Positions 23,879 to 34,726 of a stretch of 64,000 nucleotides of DNA are shown here, in pieces. Every line of letters starts with the position of its first letter. Within the stretch, counting starts at the first letter, position 1. The notes beneath the pieces are model-generated. The model ran no database searches. It had not been told where the DNA came from and worked only from the letters and a program-made list of their open reading frames with translations. The position numbers and the translations under genes are program-made. Source of the DNA: Symsagittifera roscoffensis (lineage: Eukaryota; Xenacoelomorpha; Acoela; Convolutidae); the NCBI RefSeq assembly GCF_963678635.1, contig NC_087063.1, positions 52,593,074-52,657,073 on the forward strand. Reading direction: 5' to 3'.

Positions 23879-24772
23879 ACTAACTACAACACTAACACCT
23901 CGATAATTTATGCACGTAGGTTACAAAAGGCTATTAAAATGTTCACCGCACATCGAGCTAACGAATATTCCATCGAGCACCAATATTCCAATGACCATAA
24001 TATCATCCGACCTAACCAAGATTAATTCATCGACGACGACAAGTTTGCTAACCCGCAACTAACCAAAAAGTTTTTCATTAATTCACTCAGTTCAATATAT
24101 AAAAAACATGATCACATCATTTCAGAAGCACTTATTGACATTCAAGCTTATGAATCTTTTTACAAAAAATTTGAATTTTTCTCACTAATCTTCCACTTCC
24201 TCACTCCCAAAGAACGAGATTTGCACTGTTCACACGATATCATGTTAAGAACTAATTAGACACATACTTACAATTACTATAAGTTCATACAAAATCACTT
24301 TGACTTACATACACCATCACGACAACGCCATCATCGATATCAATTTATTAACTCTAAATACACATCACCGTTTTTTCTTAACTTCACATTTTGCATTAAA
24401 AATACTAACTTTCAAGGAATCCTCTGCACTTACGATCCTATAACCCAGATGTATATATATTCTGTCCACTAACCAAGACTTTCAATGTAGAAGAATCCCG
24501 ACCACTAATTGTCCCGCATTAAATACATACAACCTGTCAAAGTTTTAATTTTAGAATTTATACACAATACTAAATATAATCACAAGCTTTTTAACCTTAT
24601 TCAGAACACACCTCAAGGATTTTCTATTGGCGCTGAAGAACTAAAGACCATTAAGGCACTCCAATTGCTTTGGCCACTGCTTCATACTAGAACATCATTC
24701 GCATTTTAGCAAAACTACTAACCACATCTGATGCCATACACGATATATTCCCTCATGGATTCTTTCCCGATG
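23879..24772 (+). pseudogene. accessory ORF D: unrecognised aromatic/basic protein
   Basis: After a stop at 23,876 preceded by a T-rich tract, one frame runs from 23,879 (first ATG 23,939) to the TAA at 24,470. It is broken only by a TAA at 24,023 and a TAG at 24,257. A second frame, 24,509-24,709, continues in similar style. The composition is protein-like and unlike the Ser/Pro-rich neighbour: many Phe, Tyr, His and Lys, Cys at intervals (RDLHCSHD, FCIKN, ILCTYD), and helical-looking segments (YESFYKKFEFFSLIFHFL). No known retroelement domain is recognised. It is the last coding region before the 3' LTR. Confidence 0.45.
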
Positions 24773-26316
24773 ATTAAGTAAGTTTGAATTAATCAATTTG
24801 AAAACTAACCAATTCAAAATAAAACTAACCATTCTTTATTAAATGTTTTTTCCTTTATTTTAGTCTTTAGATCACAATCACCTACAAACAGGAAAACCAA
24901 ACAAAAATTACAAACTCTTTCATAATTTATAAATTTGTATTAACAAACCGCAATGAATGACGCAGTAGAATTTCTTCTCCACAGTAGTAAATTAATATAT
25001 AAATTCTTTTCCCCAATGTAGTAAATCTAAATACAATGAAAATAATTTAATAATTTCATTCCACGCAAAGCAGTAAATTTAAAATTTTCAGTAGTTAATC
25101 TATACAAATGCAAGCAGTACTAACCTTTTGAAAGACGTTTTACTTGCAAAAAAATTCTATCCATACTCGCACAGCTCGCCCACAACGAATTGTTTAAAAT
25201 AATGATTTCAAGTTTTAACTACTTAACTACTAGTAGTTAAGTAGTTTAACTACTTAACTACTAGTGCAGCTTACTAAAAACCCTAAACCACAAACTAACA
25301 GCATGACTAAGAAAAGAAAACCCACGGTACCCAAACCGGATTAAACCAGCTTAAAGAACTGGATAATTAGTTTTTTTGAAGACTAATGATAAGTCTAAAC
25401 AAGAAAGAATAAAACACCAAAAAGTCGAAAGACAAACCCAAACCAAACAATTTGATTTTTGAGAAAAGGACACAACCAAAACAACAAAAGGAAAAACCAG
25501 TAACAAACACAACATAAAAGGTTTACACAATACAGGACACCATAAAAAACCAGCATGAAATCATACCCTCACTCCTGGCCTAACCCACCAGAAGAGGACG
25601 TTCTGAGCATGTTTTATAGCCGGCTAACCCACCGTGCTAGAAACCACGCTTTGTGAACCACTCCCTATTTTTGACAAGAACTACTCAAGTGTGAGTAACT
25701 CTTTAAAAATAACAGAATTACATTAAAAGCTTTTGTGATGAAAACTAATAAAAAATCATAACTAAAAACAGAACTAACTAAAAACTTAATTATGTTAATT
25801 ATATTATGCAGTAATATAGATCATATACAATCACGAAGACGAGCATCAAGAAACTAAGACGACCCCATCACAATCAATCCACAGAATGGCTAAACATAAC
25901 CGATATGCCGCCCACAATCACAACTCAAAGGATTTGAAGTACGACTTGACATCGCAGCAACGGACTTCAATGAATCAGACCAATGATCACCTCGATGTTC
26001 AATACGTACAGATCCGAGTTACAAGGCATTCCTCCAAACTCAAGCTTCACGCCATTCCCAAACAAGATCGAAATAAAGTTCTCCGCACCGAACAAGAACA
26101 AACGATCATAACAAACCATTTGGAAATCAGATTGATTTTGTTGGCGGTCACAGTCATTGTTGAATGAAAGAATGACATCTACAGTACCAGGTTCCTGGAG
26201 CTTTCTCCTCCGAGAACGGAACAAAAATGATGCTCGCGAAATACAAACGACCATCATCCATCCTCTATTACAGTTAGAAGTTTTAGATACAAAAAACTCT
26301 GTAAACCCCGGATGGG
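24773..26316 (+). other. 3' untranslated region of element 1
   Basis: About 1.5 kb without a convincing gene up to the 3' LTR. A 93-codon frame at 25,886-26,167 has no domain. The stretch just upstream of the LTR (AACCCCGGATGGG) is only weakly purine-rich, so a classical polypurine tract is not obvious. Confidence 0.5.
25217..25246. repeat. perfect 30-bp palindrome plus a third half-site
   Basis: AACTACTTAACTACT and its exact reverse complement are joined without a spacer. Another TAACTACTTAACTACTAG follows at 25,247-25,264. It could fold as a hairpin in RNA or cruciform in DNA, about 1.07 kb before the 3' LTR. Confidence 0.9.
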
Positions 26317-26694
26317 TGGAACTAGATCCAAACTATATTTTATTATTGGTTATATTTTAGATAATTTATCCCTATAAAATATTAAAGACTAACCGATCAC
26401 ACTCCATCAAACTAACAATCCACTTATTTATAAGTGCTGAAATTATTTGTAATTTCAGCACCAGAGCATTTTGAATTTGACTTACAACTTAGTTGCTTTC
26501 TCCAAGAGACCGACTCGTAACAAAACCAGTATACTCTAGATCTATTGAGACTAAGGGATATAAGAGTAAGATTAAGATCGGTATTAGACTAAGAAGTTGC
26601 ACGAATCTATCCGGCCGAAAATAAGATAGCGTGACGAGCAGACGGTGTACCCTATCTGAAATTACTCTATGAGTTAGACGACCATCTCAATTCA
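26317..26694 (+). repeat. 3' LTR of element 1
   Basis: The 378-bp copy matches the 5' LTR, beginning TGGAACTAGATCC and ending CATCTCAATTCA. It is followed by AAAT, the right target duplication. Differences from the 5' copy are substitutions and small indels. Confidence 0.92.
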
Positions 26695-26698
26695 AAAT

Positions 26699-27153
26699 CG
26701 AACTAAACGTCCTTCTTTTTGTTTTTTTATATGTCACTTACGATCTTTACCGTCTTTACCGAGTCTAGTAAAATGTGAAATATGAAGTCGCGCTATACAC
26801 CAAAATTCGTTATCTTAAATTCTCCTTTTAAGAATCTTATAACTTTTTTTTATAAAACTAGGCTCTGAGAATGTTCCAAGAGACGGACATTTTCCCGAAC
26901 GAAAATTATATCATTGAGACTTTCTGATAAGAAAATTGTAAGATGGGGACTTTTCTCACAAAATTATATCAGTTCTTCCCTTTTTTGAATAAAATTCTTA
27001 CAACCAGCCCCAAAGTTCTCAAACCTGAGATCAGCTTATGCGTAAAAAAACGAAAACAGATGATTTGTAAAGTTTTCAAAAAGCGGAAGACAGAGTCCAA
27101 CTATTGGGTACTTATAAAAACAACTAAGTGGGCTGTGAAAAAGAAAGAAAAAC
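26699..27153. other. right flank of element 1 and start of segment U2
   Basis: 26,699-26,803 completes the split 123-bp direct repeat. From about 27,050 the sequence aligns with U1 at about 6,140. No gene is seen. Confidence 0.6.
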
Positions 27154-30100
27154 AACAAGATTGCTCGTATCAGTGCGAAGCCCTGAAAGTTCGGACTGCC
27201 TTTTAACCTTTATGGAGCAGTAATAACATAAACAACATAAAAAAATTAAATAAAATAAAATAAAATCAAAAAAATTTTTTCTAAAATTTGAAAGTTATAT
27301 GAAAATCATCCCTCCACACGCCATTTAAAGTACAAAACAATAGATTTCGCTCCTTGTAACAAATAAATTACGACAAATAAGCTTCATTCAGCCATTTTGG
27401 AACAATTTCTAAGACGGATTAAATCTCCGCGAACGCGTTAATAGCGCGAATTATATCGCGCGTTAATTGTCCCAAATTGGTCAAAATGGCCAAAATGGCA
27501 ATCTTTAAACTCTCATAACTTTACGAAAATGGATCACAGGTGAAATATCTTTTCAAATTTAGGCTCAGGACAACGATAGCTTTTGAAGGATATAAAAATT
27601 TTCCGTCAAAAATGGCTGGTTAAAAAGTCGAAATTTGTCTGAAGAAAAAAAAACCACCCCGAGTACAAATATTCCGTTACTTTCGTATCGAAAGTCGGAA
27701 CAGTAAAATCTGAGGCCAGCTATCGTGTAAACAGAAAACGTACTAGACGCTGCTTTTTACCGTTCGAATTTCGGAGTTGAAAGATAGTATTTTTGAAAAA
27801 AGTCATCATTGTTTTTAAATTAGAAAAAAATTATTTCAAAATCAGTTGGAATAATACGATAAATGGCTTCAAATTAATACGTTCAATTCTGTTAGCTTTA
27901 AATTTAAACATTTCTATCTTCAGTCAATTAGGCTTTTACTGTGTACCGCGTTTGCCAGTTATTGTTTTGTTTTCGCATTAAGAAAAGAAGTTTTGATCTA
28001 CTACTGTAAGTTTTGTCGCTTCAGTAACATGAGTTTTTTGTTTAAAGACGATGGATAAAAATTAGTTCCAAAAAAATTTAAAAAATAGTTTCATGAATTA
28101 TAACCAAAATTCCTAAAGAAATGAGGGCTTCTCTGCCATTTTAATCCATCCGTATACATAGTTACCTTTGATTTTACAATAAACAGTTTAAATAAAACGA
28201 ATACAGTTTTTTGCTTAAAAACAAACGAATGCAGTTTCTTGCTTTTTCGGTCGATCAAATTCGGTTTTCAATGGGAGAATTTAGCTATGTTTTTTAGATT
28301 AAAATTAGTAGTTTTTGTTTATCAACAAGAATTTCAATTACAAGTTGATTTCTTGTTGTTGGAGACTTTTTTCGAATTTAGCTAACATTTATCTTCAATC
28401 TACGATTCTGGTAAAAATCAGAGCAATTTTTTGCCGTCATTTTTTTCAAATCTAATAGAATTGAGAAAAAGGAACTCATTTTTTTTGGCTACATATTTTC
28501 CATCAATAAATTCAGATTAAATTTTTATAGTGTCATCGCTTACATTGGAATAAAGAGTCATTTGATTTTCGAAAAAATCTTAGCACTTAGAAAGAAATTC
28601 TAAAAATCATTCAATTCAGTAAATAACTTCAATTGTTCCATCGGAAGAGAGCAGTTTTCACCATAAGAATGTCACGTTCCTGGATTTCAGTTGATCAACC
28701 AATCTGTAATTTAGAACGAGAACAATTTAGATTTGAAAATTTCATGTAAAAGACAAATTAAACATGAAAAACTTGATTCGTTTTTTTTTGGTTGTAATAT
28801 GTTGAAAAACTAGAGATAAAAGTAAACCTGGTAAATTTCAATTAAAAATAAACTGAAATTGGAATTAGTTAGGAAAAATTAGGACTGTTCAGATGGAGAG
28901 ATAACTTTTCTGAATTGAATAATCGGAAAAAAAACTCGAAGAAATCCAATCAAAATTATTAAAAAGCATTGTTCAAAAAGCTAAATTAAATTTTAGCATT
29001 GTCATTAAATTGATCGTGCATCACAAAATTAATTGGACCTTAATGCTCAATCAAAAATTTTTTTTGGCCCAAATTTTTTAAAGCCGAAAATATTAGCAAA
29101 CTGTCTGCTCATTTTTCAATGAATTTATTGCGAAAAAAAGCCCACGCAGCCTAAAAAGCTGTAAAGACAATCAAGTACTCAAATAATTTCTTCAAGGATG
29201 TAAAAACTTTCCAAGACTGCATTTTTTTTTCAACCTAAAACTAGAAGAAAAAAACAGAGTCGTTGACTCCATTGACTGAAAGCTTGCGTCTCTAAAAACA
29301 AAGGTTAAATTAAAGATCGATTGAAAAGTATATAATTATAGTGTTTCCGGATTCCAATGCAAAATGTCTTACCATTTTAAAGTAAATTTGCCACCCAGGA
29401 ATCCACTGACAAGTTTTTCTGTTGTTTTCACGGCAAAAACGTTAGTAAAGACACACGACGATTTGCGCCAATCTACTGTTTTAGTTATTAGGATGCACAT
29501 TCCACGCCCTATTATATCACAAAAAAGCAGTTGTGGAATCCTCACAGCATGCCCTTTTCTCTTTTTTGTGACACTAACAGAGTTTTTTGGGTAGTATTAC
29601 CACACTTTCGCCTAATTGTGATAACTTTTAAACAAGAATGTGACTTAGATTAAGCCGGGGAATGTTTTTGGCAATAAACTTGCTGTATGAAAAAAAAGTC
29701 TCCCCAATAAGGTAAAAATCATGTCTATATAAAGCCTCGAAGAAAAATACCACTTCTGTAATCTACAGAACCTTTTAGGATTTCCACTGAAAACCTCTTA
29801 GAACTTCTACGAACGAATTTTTTTTAAAAAAGATTTACCTCAAGTTTGCCCTGTTATGTACACTTTGTGCATTTTATGTCTCAAGCCAATCTCGAAGAAC
29901 TTATCTGTCATAGTTGAATTAAAGTACGAGAAAACTAGAAATTCTTAATTGTTTCAAAATGACCTGTCTGAAATTGACATCAAAGAGATACGTCTGAAAA
30001 ACTCTTGTGAATTCAATAGCTTTTTTTAAAAATTGAATAACTTACTTTTTTTTTAATTTGATCATGAGCTTTTATTTTCTAAAAATTCACCTGGAGACTC

Positions 30101-30208
30101 AGTTGTGGCTTCCTAATGCTAAATTTTGAAATAAAGCTCCTCACAATTTTGGCAGTTGCGATTCTACTCTTGTAGTATTGCAAATACTACATGGACATAA
30201 AAGACTAT
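27050..30208. repeat. segmental duplication copy U2 (non-coding)
   Basis: This is a diverged copy of 6,140-8,060. It carries an extra half foldback element at 27,154-27,701 that U1 lacks at that point. It ends at the element 2 insertion. Open frames within it (for example 29,364-29,594) are not conserved in U1, arguing against coding. Confidence 0.72.
27154..27701. mobile_element. solo half of the foldback element
   Basis: This matches the right arm of the 4,652-5,855 element from AACAAGATTGCTCGTATCAG to CGTATCGAAAGTCGGAAC. There is no partner arm nearby. It sits inside U2 where U1 is uninterrupted, so it was gained in U2 or lost from U1 after the duplication. Confidence 0.88.
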
Positions 30209-31100
30209 TGTTCTAATTGTTTCAATAAGATTAGAGTGGACTCCTTTCCACTTTTATTTTGTCAACCCTTTAAATACTAGTCCGATTTTTTAAATTCTTT
30301 CAAGGCTGAATTCTTTTTAAAAATTCAACATTTTTCCACGGGCTATTTTATCGAATATCAAAAAAGTGTGTCGCCAAAAAGGCTGACCGGTTTAAATGCT
30401 CTGCTTTGAAAAGCAAACATTAGATCGATAAGCACCCGGCCTTTGGAGCCTATCAAAGACACGAAAAAAACACCTGCAAATCAGAGACGGAATGAATAAC
30501 GGCTTTTTAATATTGAAAACTTCAAAGATGAGACTACTGAAAACTTTCCAAACACCTGGAAGATGAAACGTATCCAATGAGACAAAGTCTATGAAGACTA
30601 CAATTAGACTAAGTTACTTTGAAGCACTCTTGCATTAAAAATGAACCTGTCTAAAATCTTCATAATTTTTTATTCCAATCTCAATTCAACTTTCTTTTGT
30701 TTCTTTTTATTTTATAATTTTTTAAGAAACGATCTTAGAACTTTTATAAGATCCCGAAAAATAAAAGCAGCAGCACGGATCTAAACGAATCGATGATCCA
30801 ATACTCTGAGAAGCTTTAGGTGGACAAATCGATCAGCAATCTGGGCGCGGACTACAAGCAAACGAAGTGTTAGTTTAATTGTAAAAACTAGGCCTTTTAC
30901 CCAATCACTATTGATACTAAAGACAGTTGTTTAGTAACTGTTTAAATCAATTATAGTTAACTATTCATCGTATGAATTCATACACTTTTTTAACCAAATT
31001 TTCAAACTAAAACTGTTGTCAAGCTTGTTTGACAAACTAAGGTGAGACTTAAAACTTAGACTAGATTACTAATTAATCAACCAGCAATGATCGCTTAGTA
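30209..31100 (+). repeat. 5' LTR of element 2
   Basis: It begins TGTTCTAATTGTTT and ends AATGATCGCTTAGTA, and matches 41,070-41,986. Internal landmarks include GATCGATAAGCACCCGG and AGCAGCAGCACGGATCTAAA. The two LTRs differ by many substitutions and indels. Confidence 0.85.
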
Positions 31101-31104
31101 AAAC

Positions 31105-31120
31105 TGGTGCGAACGCAGCA
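31105..31120 (+). promoter_or_regulatory. primer-binding site of element 2
   Basis: TGGTGCGAACGCAGCA follows the LTR by 4 nt. The second internal copy at 34,731 reads TGGTGCGACCGCAGCA. It is the same first seven bases as in element 1. Confidence 0.65.
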
Positions 31121-34100
31121 GAGAACTACTACTTAAGAAGTTCCTTTTTCCAACAAACTCGAAACAGCTTTTGAAATTCAAAACATATTAATATATTAAT
31201 ATTAGTATCTGTGGGTTTTTGTCAGATTAGTTTTCAACCTCAAAAAGCCAGAGACAAGGGGGTCTTTCGATAGAAACACAATTTAATTGTCTTCTAGATG
31301 ACAGACATTTCTAGAAGGGTTCTTGCGAAACGTAACCCCCCTACGCTAACAGTCACCCACGATGTTCCTCCATCTCGAGGTCTATTATACAGCTTTCTAA
31401 CTGACATTAGCTCATGAACTTAACTATTATCAATATTATAAAAATATACGAAATTTTTGAAAGAATCGTTCTCTGCCTAAGTCCGCCAATAAGATATACC
31501 CTTTTTGTTCAGTAACCCACTAACTACTGCCGAAACTTCAGTTTAAAGTTATCATCACTAAAATTGGTTAAATCCTGTATTCAACTTTAGTGCTCAAAAA
31601 CATATTAAATATCTTCATTCCTTTTTATGAGGGGGTTCAGTGGTCATATGTGCAATCTAGGAGCACCCTAAATTGTATAGTAATTGAATTTTTCAACACA
31701 AGTACATCCAACCATTCGGGTTTGTTGCTATTTATTACAATCCTTCATCATTTATCGAGATTTAACCTAAATTTCTTAAAACTCATCTTCATTTTATCTA
31801 CCTTAACGTAACTTAAACCTAAATCATCCATCAGTAAAAATACCAATTACTGAAACTAAATGAGGAAATAACGAAAATCAAGAACGAAGGAACGGTTTTG
31901 GGTGTTTTTTACTAAATCATTGGTTTTTCATGACACGGTTTGACTATACAACTAGTGCACAATAAAAATACGCACTAAAACCAATCTTAAACGTTAACCA
32001 CCTAGCATCAAACACCAAGTTTTATTTTCAACACAAAATTTTTGGGTTTCACAACAAAAATTAAATCTAAAACACTAACATATCCACTTTACATTGATAA
32101 AATAGATTTCATATGATAGCCAAAGCACTAGAAAATTGATTTTACCAACCAAAGTTTTAGATTTCAGTCTAGGTTTCAGTTGTAGGACCAAAGGTTTCAA
32201 TTAAATTAGGTATAGTTTCCGGTCAAAATTTTAAGTTTTTGTAAACGGATTCGGGTAAAACAGCAAAAATTGATCGAGTGAAACCCAAATTTGGTTACCA
32301 TAAGTCAAAAACAAGATCTGATATGGTAAGTTTTTGTTAGTTTAGAAGTTGAGAATGTGCTCTCCAAATTGTGCTCCGAACGCCGAATATCGACTTTTCA
32401 AAGAAAACTAACAGTGTTAAAACCCACCAAATCAGTTTTAAAACTTGGTTCCTACTGGTTCCTAAGGTTGAAACGTACGTTTCAGAATCGCTGTTTTTGG
32501 TTTCAGACCCAAAAGTCTTGCATCTCATTTTGTAAAATATAGGTAGAGAATAGGAATCCCTAATGCACTAACCAATTTTTTAACTCAAAAAACTCCTAAA
32601 AGGCGTTAGTTTGAGCCCTCAAACTTATAGTTTCAGGCAACTAAAATTCATATTTTTTGGCAATTATTTTGCTGGAATAAAAATATATGAGAGATACTAA
32701 CCTAGATTTTCAATTTCAAAACTTTAAAACCAAATGATCACGCTTTCAGCCCCATAAACTTAGAATTCCGCAAACAAATATGTGACTTTGACATTACAAA
32801 CATTTTCATATTTCTAATTTACACTAGACCAACTATCAAAAACCAATTTTTCATTTTCATGCATAGAGTTTGAGAGAGTTTAAGGGTTTTAGGTTTGAGG
32901 TTTCAAAAAATAGGTTTAAGAAATCAAAAGATTCGTTTTCTTCAATTTTTTTGCTTGATAAAGCATAAAAAAGTGTACTAAAGCTTGTAGACCACTTTAA
33001 GATAAAAAACTCTATTTCGGCTAACATAGTTTCAGGTTCCAGAATATAGTTTCAGTTCAAACAAATCCAAGTTTTTAACAAGAATAACTAAGGTTTTGAG
33101 CCAGCGATAACTTCGGAGGCATATGATCATATTGCGTATCTTAACAAAGGCATCAATAAAACTTCACAAAAACGAAGTCTCAGGTTTCAGCTAGGGTTTC
33201 ACCAATTAGAAACTTAAAAAACTCAAAAAAAAATAATTTAGAAATTTTTTTCAAAAAATATATATTTGTTTTCATTTAATTTCTTATTCCATTAATAAAA
33301 ACCCTTGTTGATAATCACCAAATCTTAGAGATCTTTTTTTCTCTGAAACACACTAATCAAATAAACTAAATTAGCTTAAGAAAATCAAAAATAATCACCG
33401 TCAAAAATGAATGTCAACACATTTAAAACTGACGTCAGCACAAAACGTTTGAAATTCAAATTAGGAAGCAAAGTCTCTAACATCATATGGTATATCACTA
33501 ACACTGAAATTGATCATATTAGTATACTAACAAAACACTCCAACGACAATAAACACGAATTGTGCATCCTTTTTTCGACGATATGCTCCAGAAACAGATA
33601 CAATTATTCAGCAAATAAAAATACCAAATATTTTAATTTACATACCGCAAGAACGATTATTTGCTTCACTTCCAATCGCTTTTTAATTCATTGTAAACAC
33701 AAACACAAAACTAATAGATTTTTTAACAGCCTAATTGTTTCCTAAAAAAAATCTAAAAATCCCAAAAAAGTGGTAATAAGTTCATTAGTAAAGTTTAGTT
33801 GTTCTATAAATTGTTTATCATCATCTAGATGAAAATTTATGTCCTAAAAATAACCAACTTTTATCAAGTAAATATAACAGCATTTGAATTAAAACTAAAA
33901 TTAAAAAATAAATCCACAAAAACAATTTTATATCACCAACATCCACACAAAAATAATCACGAATTAACTGTTCTTTCCCGCAGCAAAACCCCAGAAAAAA
34001 TTTCTATTTTAAAAAAAGCTTAAACGACCACATAGCACTATTGATCTATCCAAAAAAAATTGCATTCATTAAGCCCAACAAACCTCACAAAAACTGAAAG

Positions 34101-34190
34101 AAATTTATTCCACTCCTGAAAATTGATTAGTACACAACATATCCAAAACCTTCCAGTTTTTTAACAAAAATTTAAGTGAAATTAAACAAA
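31121..34190 (+). other. 3-kb untranslated leader of element 2 (first copy)
   Basis: No convincing gene between the primer-binding site and gag. An open frame at 33,407-33,745 has no domain. The stretch contains many short recurring GTTTCAG / GGTTTCA / TTTTAGTTTC motifs, giving it a repetitive texture. A second, internally deleted copy is at 34,727-36,725. Confidence 0.6.
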
Positions 34191-34610
34191 ATGGCAAACG
34201 TAGTAGCATAACCAGATTTAGCTCTCGAATATTTTACCGGCTTAGATCCAAATGAAGATGCAAGAGTTTTTCTGGATATAGAGAAAAAGATAGAATTTTC
34301 CCTAGGCACTAGACCAGCAGAAGCAGGCGAAGATCAGGACGCAAATGATAACAGACAAAGAGCCATATTTCGTTCAATATTAAGAGGTCCAGCCGCTCAA
34401 TGGTATCAAGGATTAGCAGAAAATTTACCTTGGAACGATGTAAGAGATCAGTTCATAGATAGGCTCACTGGTGATAAGGATAAGTATAGAAGATGAATAG
34501 TAGCAGAAAACATAAGAAGAAAACCTGATGAATCTCAGAGGATCGTGGAGGGCATAATTCAACTTTTAATGATGATCAAAGAACAGCAAAAAAATGAGTT
34601 TTTGTGCGCG
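34191..34610 (+). pseudogene. gag: Gag N-terminal part, copy 1 (element 2)
   Basis: ATG at 34,191, with stops at codon 7 (TAA, 34,209) and TGA at 34,494. Otherwise the frame is open and capsid-like: FTGLDPNEDARVFLDIEKKI, then RSILRGPAAQWYQGL and DVRDQFIDRLTG. It breaks off where an LTR tail begins. The matching stretch in copy 2 continues into further Gag sequence. Confidence 0.72.
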
Positions 34611-34726
34611 TTTTTTCTAACTTGTTTTTCAAACTAAAACTGTTGTCAAGAATTTTGACGAATTAAGATGGGACTTATTATTTAGGGTAGATTAGTAAGC
34701 AATCAACCATTAACGATCGCTTAGTA
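34611..34726 (+). repeat. internal LTR tail (element 2)
   Basis: These 116 bp match the last part of both element 2 LTRs (CTGTTGTCAAG... to ...GATCGCTTAGTA) and are followed by an intact primer-binding site. They mark the junction of the tandem duplication, or of a second truncated element. Confidence 0.82.

Larger units (their letters stand above)
8123..26694 (+). mobile_element. giant (18.6 kb) Ty3/gypsy-type LTR retrotransposon with envelope-like and accessory ORFs (element 1)
   Basis: Boundaries come from two matching LTRs (TGGAAC...TCA) and the AAAT duplication. Internal order on + is leader, gag, protease, RT, RNase H, integrase, then about 6 kb with at least four more coding regions. 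The order RT-RNase H-integrase and the YLDD and GPY/F-like motifs place it with Ty3/gypsy. Known gypsy elements are commonly 5-10 kb, so this is about twice the usual size. The sense strand is strikingly A-rich and G-poor. All main genes have in-frame stops or frameshifts, so the copy is dead. The two LTRs differ at scattered sites, indicating an old insertion. Confidence 0.9.
30987..34610 (+). repeat. 3.6-kb tandem duplication inside element 2, unit 1
   Basis: The unit runs from the last ~114 bp of the 5' LTR through the leader and the first ~420 bp of gag. Unit 2 begins at 34,611 with the LTR tail (34,611-34,726), primer-binding site and leader, and re-enters gag at 36,726. The leader copy in unit 2 lacks about 1.2 kb next to gag. 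Confidence 0.82.
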
